DNA from: Pseudomonas mendocina
Lineage (GTDB): Bacteria > Pseudomonadota > Gammaproteobacteria > Pseudomonadales > Pseudomonadaceae
Direction: 5' to 3'
Assembly: GCA_037482215.1 (NCBI GenBank)
Contig: CP148074.1
Coordinates: forward strand, 2,914,001-2,978,000
DNA length: 64,000 nt
Positions 47,626-56,500 of this stretch are shown here, piece by piece. Positions within the stretch are counted from its first letter, which is position 1, and every line of letters begins with the position of its first letter. The notes under the pieces were generated by a model. It was not told the DNA's origin, did not search any database, and worked only from the letters and a program-made list of their open reading frames with translations. The position numbers were made by a program, and so were the translations under genes.

Positions 47626-47665
47626 TATACATAAATTATTATTTGTACAGATTTATGCATTTCAA
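47626..47665 (-). promoter_or_regulatory. Promoter with TGTACA/TATACA words upstream of the chalcone-isomerase-like gene
   Basis: Minus strand: TTGAAA (47665-47660), 17-base spacer, ATAATA (47642-47637). TGTACA (47644-47649) lies in the spacer and TATACA (47626-47631) just past the -10, 18 bp apart, the same spacing as in two pairs before the DUF523 gene. Confidence 0.55.
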
Positions 47666-47943
47666 TCTGTATCAGCGTGCCTGTCGCTCAGAACATTTCT
47701 TCGAAACGCTGAGTTCAATGAAAGCCCAGCAAAACCTTGCTCTCGCAGGCTGCGGGGCTGCTCACAGGCCACCAGCCTGTGCATACCAGCAGGCAATTCT
47801 TTAGTCTTTTGTGACCACAGATCCAGGGACGGGAAAGGGATCTGCAAGGTATCCCTGTATACAAGCGGATGGGCCAAGATCCTATGATAGGCGAGGTAAT
47901 CCTCGGGCTCGCTGTGACGGATTTTCACTGTGCTCATGTCCAT
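47662..47943 (-). pseudogene. Truncated GNAT acetyltransferase relic
   Basis: From ATG 47943 the frame reads MDMSTVKIRHSEPEDYLAYH, then PLVYRDTLQIPFPSLDLWSQKTKELPAGMHRLVAC, which is the N-terminal third of a GNAT acetyltransferase. After about residue 56 homology stops (EQPRSLREQGFAG...), and the acetyl-CoA motif A (R/QxxGxG/A) is missing. The stop falls in the promoter of the chalcone-isomerase-like gene. A deletion that brought that promoter next to the fragment is likely. Confidence 0.7.
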
Positions 47944-48047
47944 ACCCTTATGGACCAACGACCAACCAGCTAACGCTAACTTAACTGCTTTTGAAAAAGC
48001 GTTTTGCAGAGGCAGGTCACCAGCGGCCGGCCTCTGCACACTGCGCC

Positions 48048-48440
48048 TTAGTCTTGGCGCGAAGGCGACAGCAGCTCGATTTTGTAGCCATCCGGGTCTT
48101 CAACGAAGGCCAAAATGCTGGAGCCGTGCATCATTGGGCCCGCTTCACGGGTGATCTTGCCGCCACGGGCGCGGATGTCTTCACAGGCTTTGTAGACGTC
48201 CGGCACTTCCAGGGCGATATGGCCGTAGCCAGTGCCCAGCTCGTAGCTTTCTACGCCCCAGTTGTGGGTCAGTTCGATCACGCTGTTATGCGCCTCGTCA
48301 CCATAACCGACAAACGCCAGGGTGAATTTACCTTCTGGGTAGTCTTTGCGGCGCAGCAGGGTCATGCCCAGCACTTCGGTGTAAAACTCGATGGAGCGAT
48401 CCATATCGCCCACGCGCAGCATGGTATGCAGCAGTCTCAT
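48048..48440 (-). CDS. gloA: Lactoylglutathione lyase (glyoxalase I)
   Basis: 130 residues from the second of two ATG codons at 48440, best spaced from GAGGAG. Motifs [75 protein letters not shown] with metal ligands His5, Glu56, His74 and Glu122 in the short Ni-type form. Detoxifies methylglyoxal with glutathione. Next to argG as I recall for P. aeruginosa gloA1. Confidence 0.94.
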   Translation of the reverse strand: MRLLHTMLRVGDMDRSIEFYTEVLGMTLLRRKDYPEGKFTLAFVGYGDEAHNSVIELTHNWGVESYELGTGYGHIALEVPDVYKACEDIRARGGKITREAGPMMHGSSILAFVEDPDGYKIELLSPSRQD

Positions 48441-48514
48441 CATGTTCTCCTCAGGCGATGCGTCGATGCGCATTTTTAAAACGGCCATGTTACCAGAGCA
48501 TTTTTCGACGCAGA

Positions 48515-48543
48515 CAAAAAACGGGCCCGAAGGCCCGTTTTTA
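48515..48543 (-). terminator. Terminator of argG
   Basis: AAAAACGGGCC-CGAAG-GCCCGTTTTT type hairpin with T-rich end on the minus strand, 15 bp after the argG stop and upstream of gloA. Confidence 0.93.
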
Positions 48544-48557
48544 AAAGCGCCATTTGC

Positions 48558-49778
48558 TTAGAGCGGCGAACGGCCCTTGTTGGCAGCAATACGCAGACGC
48601 AGAGCGTTGAGCTTGATAAAGCCCGCGGCATCTTTCTGGTCGTAGGCACCGGCATCGTCTTCGAACGTCGAGATACGGGTGTCGAACAGGCTGTCATCGG
48701 ACTTACGGCCAACAACAATGACGTTACCTTTGTACAGCTTCAGGCGCACTACGCCGTTCACTGTGGCCTGGGAAGCGTCGATCATCTGTTGCAGCATCTG
48801 ACGCTCCGGGCTCCACCAGTAGCCGTTGTAGATCAGGCTGGCGTATTTAGGCATCAGCTCATCTTTCAGGTGAGCGACTTCGCGGTCCAGAGTGATGGAC
48901 TCGATGGCGCGGTGAGCGCGCAGCATGATGGTGCCGCCGGGAGTCTCGTAGCAGCCACGGGACTTCATGCCCACGTAACGGTTTTCAACGATATCCAGAC
49001 GACCGATGCCATTCTCACCACCGATGCGGTTCAGCTCGGTCAGTACGGCTGCCGGGGTCATTTCCTTGCCGTCGATGGCAACGATGTCGCCCTTACGGTA
49101 GGTCAGCTCGATGTAGGTCGGGGTGTCCGGCGCGTTTTCCGGAGACTTGGTCCAACGCCACATGTCTTCTTCGTGCTCGGTCCAGGTGTCTTCCAGCACG
49201 CCACCTTCATAGGAGATGTGCAGCAGGTTGGCGTCCATGGAGTACGGGGACTTTTTACCAGCCTTGTTGAAATCAACTGGGATGTTGGCTTTTTCAGCGT
49301 AAGCCATCAGGGTTTCGCGGGAGGTCAGGTCCCACTCACGCCACGGAGCAATAACCTGTACGCCCGGCTTCAGTGCATAGGCACCCAGCTCGAAACGAAC
49401 CTGGTCGTTACCTTTACCGGTTGCGCCGTGGGAAATGGCGTCAGCGCCAGTTTCGTTAGCGATTTCGATCAGGCGCTTGGCGATCAGCGGACGGGCAATA
49501 GACGTGCCCAGCAGGTATTCGCCTTCATAAATGGTGTTAGCGCGGAACATCGGGAAGACGAAGTCACGGACAAACTCTTCGCGCAGGTCATCGATGTAGA
49601 TTTCCTTAACGCCCATTGCTTGGGCTTTGGCGCGCGCCGGCTCTACTTCTTCACCTTGGCCAAGGTCAGCAGTGAAGGTTACGACTTCACAGTTGTAGGT
49701 ATCTTGCAGCCATTTGAGAATCACCGAAGTGTCCAGGCCACCGGAATATGCGAGGACTACCTTTTTAACGTCGGCCAT
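48558..49778 (-). CDS. argG: Argininosuccinate synthase
   Basis: 406 residues. PP-loop [16 protein letters not shown], then [32 protein letters not shown] (citrulline/aspartate binding), [23 protein letters not shown]. It makes argininosuccinate from citrulline, Asp and ATP. The promoter (49816-49844) is overlapped by a palindrome that may be an operator. Its neighbours gloA and motY match P. aeruginosa order. Confidence 0.97.
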   Translation of the reverse strand: MADVKKVVLAYSGGLDTSVILKWLQDTYNCEVVTFTADLGQGEEVEPARAKAQAMGVKEIYIDDLREEFVRDFVFPMFRANTIYEGEYLLGTSIARPLIAKRLIEIANETGADAISHGATGKGNDQVRFELGAYALKPGVQVIAPWREWDLTSRETLMAYAEKANIPVDFNKAGKKSPYSMDANLLHISYEGGVLEDTWTEHEEDMWRWTKSPENAPDTPTYIELTYRKGDIVAIDGKEMTPAAVLTELNRIGGENGIGRLDIVENRYVGMKSRGCYETPGGTIMLRAHRAIESITLDREVAHLKDELMPKYASLIYNGYWWSPERQMLQQMIDASQATVNGVVRLKLYKGNVIVVGRKSDDSLFDTRISTFEDDAGAYDQKDAAGFIKLNALRLRIAANKGRSPL

Positions 49779-49815
49779 GCCATCAACTCCACGGGGGTGT
49801 GCGGGAAAACCGACG

Positions 49816-49845
49816 ATTCTACTGCTGTAAACGCCTTATTTACAG
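49816..49845 (-). promoter_or_regulatory. argG promoter overlapped by a palindrome
   Basis: Minus strand: TGTAAA (49844-49839), 17-base spacer, TAGAAT (49821-49816), giving a start about 30 bp before the ATG. A perfect palindrome with arms CTGTAAA and TTTACAG, 7-base centre, covers the -35 element and the spacer (49825-49845). Confidence 0.55.
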
Positions 49846-49889
49846 TGGCGCGACAGCTTAAGACGATCAGGCGACGGATATTCCGACCA

Positions 49890-50840
49890 CTAAACCGGCT
49901 TTGCTTCAGGCGTTGCCGCAGGTGCAGCCTCTTCTACGGCGGGTGCAGCCTCAGGAGCCGCCTCGGGTTGCGGCTCTGTTTCTGCTTCGGGGACGCGATC
50001 CAGCAGCAGTGTTACCCGGCGGTTTTTGGCACGGTTAGCAGCGCTGTTGTTTGGCACCAGTGGGTAGCGCTCACCATGAAAACGCACGGTGATATGTTCC
50101 TCGGGGAAACCTCTGGATTTGAGGTATTCCATAACAGCCAATGCCCGACGACGTGACGTATCGCGATTGGACAGGCGGTTACCGCTGTTATCCGCATGCC
50201 CATCAAGCTGGATGCGATTAACACTGGGATCGGCCTTGATGTAGTCGAGGATGATATCCAGCTTCGCCATCGCCATCGGCTCCAGCTCAATGCCTCCACC
50301 GGGAAAACCGACCTGAGTGTTGCGGATTTGATCAAAATTCACAGGCAAGAGTTTGGCCGCACATTCCAGGTACTTCTGGTAGGCGTCGTTAAACTTGGTG
50401 GGCAGCAGGCGCACTTCAAGCGGGTCGCGACCTGCTGCGGTGCGATGGCGCACAACAGGGCTGCGGCCCTCCAACAACCCTGTCAGCAGCCGTGTGCCCT
50501 GCTCTTGGGAGCTGTTGAACACACCAGGCACGCCGTTGACAGTGACCGAGCCCAGATTGATATCTCCCCTGCCCGGTTGCCATGGCGCAGCCGCCGCCAG
50601 CAGTGTGGCTTGTCCTGTGCCAAGCCAACGCTCCTGAGATTTCAGGGTGAATGTGGCCTGCTCCCCAGCGCGGCGCACAAAAACGCCCGAGCCAAAATTA
50701 GCGATGGGCTGGGACAGGCGGCACTCAAATTTGTCACCTTCAACCTGCCACTCCACTTTCTCCAGACGCGTCTGGAAACTGATGGCACTGGCTGCCTGAC
50801 TGGCCAGAAGGCTAAAGATAACAAGTGGATAGACGCGCAC
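49890..50840 (-). CDS. motY: Sodium/proton-driven flagellar motor protein MotY
   Basis: 316 residues. Two GTG codons in a row; the second (50840) lies 6 bases from GGGG and is preferred. A signal peptide (SLLASQAASAISF) precedes the MotY N-terminal domain (FQTRLEKVEWQVEGDKFECRLSQPI), which forms the T ring with MotX-like protein. The OmpA-like peptidoglycan-binding domain follows (IQLDGHADNSGNRLSNRDTSRRRALAVMEYL, NRRVTLLLDR). The tail of about 35 Glu/Ala/Pro residues is low complexity. Adjacent to pyrC in the divergent direction, as in P. aeruginosa. Confidence 0.88.
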   Translation of the reverse strand: MRVYPLVIFSLLASQAASAISFQTRLEKVEWQVEGDKFECRLSQPIANFGSGVFVRRAGEQATFTLKSQERWLGTGQATLLAAAAPWQPGRGDINLGSVTVNGVPGVFNSSQEQGTRLLTGLLEGRSPVVRHRTAAGRDPLEVRLLPTKFNDAYQKYLECAAKLLPVNFDQIRNTQVGFPGGGIELEPMAMAKLDIILDYIKADPSVNRIQLDGHADNSGNRLSNRDTSRRRALAVMEYLKSRGFPEEHITVRFHGERYPLVPNNSAANRAKNRRVTLLLDRVPEAETEPQPEAAPEAAPAVEEAAPAATPEAKPV

Positions 50841-51039
50841 CACACACCCCAGGGAAAACGGCTTACCTTCTGTCTATCGGTGCCAACTGCAAAAACTTGA
50901 GCATTTTCTCAACCGCTTATACACGCCTCACACCACCATAAAACTGACACATAGCAGCGACTGAATACGCACCAAAGGTGCCGTCGCGAGCCTTTTTCCG
51001 GTAGCATTCCCGCCAAGTTTTGCCCGCCTGGAAGCTTCC

Positions 51040-52086
51040 ATGACTGACCGCCTTACTCTGCTGCGTCCTGATGACTGGCACATCCACCTGCGCGATGGTG
51101 CTGTTCTGCAACACACTGTGGCTGATGTAGCCCGCACCTTTGGCCGCGCCATTATCATGCCTAACCTGGTGCCGCCGGTTCGCAATGCCGCCGAAGCGGA
51201 CGCCTATCGCCAGCGCATTCTCAATGTACGTCCACAAGGCAGTCGCTTTGAACCGCTGATGGTGCTGTACCTCACCGACAACACCCAGCCAGACGATATC
51301 CGCAGCGCCAAGGCCAGTGGCTTTGTGCATGCCGCCAAGCTCTACCCAGCTGGCGCTACCACCAACTCGGACTCTGGCGTCACCAGCATCGACAAGATCT
51401 TCCCGGTGCTTGAGGCCATGGCTGAAGTCGGCCTGCCGCTGTTGGTACACGGTGAAGTGACCCGCAACGAAATTGACGTGTTCGACCGTGAGAAAACTTT
51501 TATCGGTGAACACCTGACCCGCGTTGTTGAGCGCTTCCCGAGCCTTAAAGTGGTGTTCGAACACATCACCACAGGCGATGCCGTGCAGTTCGTGCAGGGT
51601 GCCTCCACTAACGTGGCAGCCACCATCACGGCACACCACCTACTTTACAACCGCAACCACATGTTGGTTGGCGGCATTCGCCCGCACTTCTATTGCCTGC
51701 CGATTCTTAAGCGCAACACCCACCAGGAAGCCCTGCTGGATGCGGCTACCAGCGGCAACCCGAAATTCTTCCTCGGCACCGACTCGGCGCCCCATGCCAA
51801 GCATGCCAAGGAAGCTGCCTGCGGTTGCGCGGGCTGCTACACCGCCTATGCTGCGATTGAGTTGTACGCCGAAGCGTTCGAACAACGTAATGCCTTGGAC
51901 AAACTGGAAGCCTTCGCCAGTAAAAATGGCCCAGACTTCTACGGTCTGCCACATAACAGCGATACCATCACTCTGGTTCGTGAAGAATGGACCGCTCCAG
52001 CCAGCCTGCCGCTGGGCGATCAAACCGTAATTCCGCTGCGTGCAGGTGAAGCCCTGCGCTGGCGTCTGCTGGAGAGCAACGCGTGA
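51040..52086 (+). CDS. pyrC: Dihydroorotase
   Basis: 348 residues, class II (E. coli type) dihydroorotase. Metal ligands in [10 protein letters not shown], carboxylated Lys in [73 protein letters not shown] (catalytic Asp). It closes carbamoyl-aspartate to dihydroorotate in pyrimidine synthesis. The stop overlaps rnt. Confidence 0.97.
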   Translation: MTDRLTLLRPDDWHIHLRDGAVLQHTVADVARTFGRAIIMPNLVPPVRNAAEADAYRQRILNVRPQGSRFEPLMVLYLTDNTQPDDIRSAKASGFVHAAKLYPAGATTNSDSGVTSIDKIFPVLEAMAEVGLPLLVHGEVTRNEIDVFDREKTFIGEHLTRVVERFPSLKVVFEHITTGDAVQFVQGASTNVAATITAHHLLYNRNHMLVGGIRPHFYCLPILKRNTHQEALLDAATSGNPKFFLGTDSAPHAKHAKEAACGCAGCYTAYAAIELYAEAFEQRNALDKLEAFASKNGPDFYGLPHNSDTITLVREEWTAPASLPLGDQTVIPLRAGEALRWRLLESNA

Positions 52087-52754
52087 GCGAAGACCTGTAC
52101 GACGACGAGCTGGACACCCCGCCTTCTGGCCCACGCCACCCGATGGCAGCGCGCTTTCGTGGCTACCTGCCCGTCGTAGTCGACGTGGAAACAGGCGGCT
52201 TCAACGCGGCCACAGACGCTCTGCTGGAAATTGCTGCGACCACCATCGGCATGGACGAAGACGGTTTCCTGTTCCCGGAACACACCCACTTCTTCCGGAT
52301 CGAGCCGTTCGAAGGCGCCAATATCGAGCAAGCTGCGCTGGATTTCACCGGCATTAAACTCGATCACCCGCTGCGCATGGCGGTGACCGAAGAGCATGCG
52401 CTGACCGAAATTTTTCGCGGTCTGCGCAAATCGCTGAAAGCCAACAGCTGCAAGCGAGCCATCCTGGTCGGCCATAACAGCAGCTTTGATCTGGGCTTTT
52501 TGAATGCTGCGGTTGCCCGTACTGGGATCAAGCGCAATCCATTCCACCCGTTCTCCAGCTTCGATACCGCTACCCTGGCTGGCCTTGCTTATGGGCAAAC
52601 GGTGCTGGCTAAAGCCTGTCAGGCGGCAGGGATTGAGTTCGACGGCAAAGAAGCACACTCGGCCCGTTACGACACCGAGAAGACTGCCGAGCTGTTCTGC
52701 GGCATCGTTAACCGCTGGAAGGAAATGGGCGGTTGGATGGATTTTGATGACTAA
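52083..52754 (+). CDS. rnt: Ribonuclease T
   Basis: 223 residues, GTG start overlapping the pyrC stop (GTGA). DEDDh exonuclease: [11 protein letters not shown] (Asp-Glu), [15 protein letters not shown] (Asp), and [15 protein letters not shown] (His-Asp). It trims 3' ends of tRNA and small stable RNAs. Co-translated with pyrC. Confidence 0.96.
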   Translation: MSEDLYDDELDTPPSGPRHPMAARFRGYLPVVVDVETGGFNAATDALLEIAATTIGMDEDGFLFPEHTHFFRIEPFEGANIEQAALDFTGIKLDHPLRMAVTEEHALTEIFRGLRKSLKANSCKRAILVGHNSSFDLGFLNAAVARTGIKRNPFHPFSSFDTATLAGLAYGQTVLAKACQAAGIEFDGKEAHSARYDTEKTAELFCGIVNRWKEMGGWMDFDD

Positions 52755-52781
52755 GCGTCCAGCCAGTCATTAACCTTTAAA

Positions 52782-52810
52782 ACAAAGCCCCGCACACAGC
52801 GGGGCTTTGT
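52782..52810. terminator. Terminator of pyrC-rnt
   Basis: ACAAAGCCCCGC / GCGGGGCTTTGT type 12-bp stem with a 5-base loop and following TTT; lies between convergent genes. Confidence 0.93.
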
Positions 52811-52827
52811 TTTAGCGAACAGAGCCA

Positions 52828-53298
52828 TTAAGTTGAGGGCGTTTCTTGCCACTTCATCGTTATGGCCGGCTCTCCTGTATTTTCATCAAGCCCTTCTTCA
52901 ACATCAAAAAAACCATATTTCTTATAAAAAGCTATTGCCCGTTTATTCTTACGATAAACATTCAACTGCAACTCATTGCGGCGTGACTGCGCATTAAGCA
53001 GTAAGGCTTTACCGATGCCTGCGCCTTGCCAGTCCGGCGCTACAAAAATAGAGGCCAGCGTATTACCTACGAGGCTGAAGAACCCGACAATTGCGCCCTC
53101 ACGCTTGGCGACGAAGGTTTCAGAGTTGGGGATATACAGTTTTTCCATCACTTCGCGGTTCGAGTACCAGAATCGCTCGCTGATAAAATGATGGGCTTTA
53201 ACAGACGCGTCATACCAAACATTGACGACCTGATTTATTTCATGGTCGTTCAATGTCAATTTTTCAATTTTTATAAAGCCCGCTTCTGCAAGAGACAT
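52828..53298 (-). CDS. GNAT-family N-acetyltransferase
   Basis: 156 residues from ATG 53298 (MSLAEAGFIKIEKL) behind GCAGG. A longer frame of 58 codons upstream is Cys-rich, AT-rich and has no GNAT similarity. Acetyl-CoA motif A ASIFVAPDWQGAGIGKALL, and motif B LNVYRKNKRAIAFYKKYGF are present. YjaB/YiiD-like, substrate unknown. Base composition is visibly more AT-rich than both neighbours, which suggests a recent arrival between two hairpins. Confidence 0.82.
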   Translation of the reverse strand: MSLAEAGFIKIEKLTLNDHEINQVVNVWYDASVKAHHFISERFWYSNREVMEKLYIPNSETFVAKREGAIVGFFSLVGNTLASIFVAPDWQGAGIGKALLLNAQSRRNELQLNVYRKNKRAIAFYKKYGFFDVEEGLDENTGEPAITMKWQETPST

Positions 53299-53584
53299 TT
53301 GCACATGCCTGCTTTGGCTCGAAACTCCATTAAAGCGTTCGCCCACTTTATTACTCAGCCCATATCTATACGAGAAATCGAACTGCCTTATCCCGCAAAT
53401 AGCCAGGCATCTTCCGTGGAACAAGTCGCTTAAAAAATAAAATATAGGCAGACACCGCATGAGCCATCTCAACCGTTCTTGAATCGGACGGTTGAGATGG
53501 CTTCAGCGTGCGCTTAGGTAAATCGCTCCCGGGCAGTCAACGCAGGTAAAGCAGCGAGGACCACCTAGGTTTGCAGGTGCCTCC
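53299..53584. other. AT-rich intergenic region between GNAT gene and gdhB
   Basis: About 286 bp with no gene that can be supported. It holds the GNAT promoter region (left, AT-rich) and the hairpin at 53462-53502 after gdhB. Confidence 0.55.
53462..53502 (-). terminator. Strong hairpin downstream of gdhB
   Basis: Perfect 15-bp inverted repeat AGCCATCTCAACCGT / ACGGTTGAGATGGCT with an 11-base loop, 80 bp past the gdhB stop. No T-tract on either strand. Confidence 0.6.
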
Positions 53585-56500
53585 TTAAGCGCTGCGAGCC
53601 AAGTCCATCAACTCACGGCCCGCCACTGCATACATGGCGTAGTCAGTGGTCGTGGCTGCGCGCAATTCACTCAGCATTAACTTCCAACGCCCTACCAAGT
53701 CCTGATGTTGCTCTAACCACAACGACACCCTTTGCTCGATATGTTCCGGCGCATCCGCCATTTGCAGGACCGATACAGTGATCGCCCGTTGCTGCCAGTC
53801 CAGATCATCGCGAAACGCTTCGCGAGCCAGCGCCTGCCAATTGTTTTCCACTGGCAGACTGGTGATTTGTTGCAAGTACCAAGACAACTCCAGAGCGCCA
53901 CCAATCGCGAAGTAAGCGGCCGCAACACGTGCAGGCTCCTGCCCGGTCTGGTCAGCGGCCTCAATGATCGGCAGCAAGGTGTACAAATGGCTGGTGCCTG
54001 CCACCACGCGGGCTAATTCCTCCGGGACACCGGCCTGAACAAACCCTTGGAAGCGCTCTTGCCACTGCTCACGGGCAGGCCCCTCCAACAATTCGTCCAG
54101 ATACCCAAGCAGGGTTTCGATACGTGGCGCGAAATGTGCCACATCACGCGCTGCGTCCAGCTCATGGCGGCGGCTGCGCAGGAACCATCGTGTCGCGCGC
54201 CGACCGAGGCGCTGCAGCTCATCCATCAGTTGCAGTTGCAGGTCTGCCGGGACTTTGTAATCCAGCGCCTCAATCTGCTGCCACCAATGGGGCAGCCGGA
54301 ACAAATCGCGCACAATGACATAGGCCCCGGCCGCATTGGCTGCGCTCATGCCGGTGGACTCTTTGAGCCGCTGCACAAAGGTAATGCCCATGTGGTTGAC
54401 CAGATCATTGGCAATCTGGGTGCTGACAATTTCCCGCTTGAGACGATGGCGCGCCATCGCATCGGGGAATTTTTCGGCCAGTAGCGCAGGAAACGCCGTG
54501 GTCATTTCCCGGGCCAGGTATTCATCATCCGGCACCTGAGATTTGAGCAGCGCCTCTTTCAGGTCGATCTTGCTGTAAGAGATCAGCACCGACAGTTCTG
54601 GTCGGGTCAGCCCAAGCCCTTTGGCCGCGCGTTCGTTTAGCTCATCATCAGTCGGTAAAAACTCCAGGCTGCGGTCAAGCTTGCCACTGGCTTCCAGCGC
54701 ACTCATCAAGCGTTTGTACTCCGCGACACGCTCACGGGCACGGCGCTCAGCCAACGACAACGCCTGAGTCTGTTTGTAGTTATTGCCTAACACCAAGTTG
54801 CCGACGGCCTCCGTCATTTCCACCAGCAGCTTGTTGCGCTGCTTACCCGTCATATCGCCAGCCGCGACAATCTCGCCAAGCAGAATCTTGATGTTCACCT
54901 CGTGGTCGGAACAGTCCACGCCACCGGCGTTGTCGATAAAGTCGGTGTTGCTCTTGCCGCCGTTCAGGCCATATTCGACCCGGCCCAGCTGGGTCATGCC
55001 GAGGTTACCGCCCTCACCCACGACCTTGGCACGCAGTTCACTGCCATTGACCCGTAGTTGGTCGTTGGCCTTGTCACCTACGTCAGCATGGGTTTCACGG
55101 CTGGATTTCACGTAGGTGCCAATGCCGCCGTTCCACAGCAAGTCGACCGGGGCCTTGAGCAACGCATTCAGCAGTTCGGTGGGCGCTAAGCGGTCTGCGC
55201 TGATGTCGAAACGAGCCTTCATCTGCGGGCTGATTTCGATGCTTTTAGCACTGCGCAGGAATACCCCGCCGCCCTCTGAAATCAGGGTGCTGTCGTAATC
55301 TGCCCAACTGGAGCGCGGCAATTCGAACAGGCGCTTGCGCTCGGCAAAGCTGCGGGCCGGATCCGGGTTCGGATCGATAAAAATGTGCAGATGGTTGAAA
55401 GCAGCAACCAACTGCAGCGATTCGGATTGCAACAGCCCGTTGCCGAACACGTCGCCCGCCATATCGCCAATGCCGATCACCGTGACGTTATCTTGCTGCA
55501 CATCTATCCCGCGCTCGCGGAAGTGCCGCTGCACGGAGACCCAGCCACCTTTGGCGGTAATGCCCATGCCCTTGTGGTCGTAACCGGCGGAACCGCCAGA
55601 AGCGAATGCATCGTCCAGCCAGAAACCGTAGTCACGGGCGATGCCATTGGCGATATCAGAGAATGTGGCGGTGCCTTTGTCAGCCGCCACCACCAGATAG
55701 GGGTCGTCACCGTCGTGGCGCTGCACGTTTTGCGGCGGCACCACAGCACCCTCTTTAAGGTTATCGGTGATGTCCAACAGGCCGCTGATGAAAATGCGGT
55801 AGCAGGCGATGCCTTCGGCCAGCACATCGTCCCGCGAGCCGCCTTGCGGCAATCGCCGGGGAACAAAGCCACCTTTAGCCCCCATGGGCACAATCACCGC
55901 GTTTTTAACCTGCTGAGCCTTGACCAGCCCCAGCACTTCGGTGCGGTAATCCTCCTCACGGTCGGACCAGCGCAAGCCGCCTCGGGCCACATCGCCAAAG
56001 CGCAGGTGCACACCCTCAACACGGGGCGAATAGACAAAAATCTCAAATTTGGGCGTCGGCCGTGGGATATCCGTGATGGCCCGAGGGTTGAGCTTGAAGC
56101 TGAAATACGCCTTGGGCTGGCCGTCAGCACCACTTTGATAGAAGTTGGTGCGCAGCGTGGCTTTAATCAGATCCAAGTAGCGCCGCAGGATGCGGTCTTC
56201 GTTAAGCACTGCAACAGTGTCCAGCGCTGCCAGAATCGCCTGCTCCAATTTTTGTTGCTTGTCTTCAAGGTCATCGCTGCTGAGCTTGCGCGCCAGGTAA
56301 AAGCGAATCCTGAACAGGCGCACCAGTTCTTTGGCTATCTCGGCGTGATTGATCAGGGTAGTGGCGATATAGCTGAGGTCGAAGCCCAAGCGAATTTGTT
56401 TCAGGTAGCGTGCATAAGCCCGCAGCAACGCCACATCACGCCAGGGCATGCCGGCCATCAGCACCAGCCGGTTAAAGCCATCGTTCTCTGCCACCCCACC

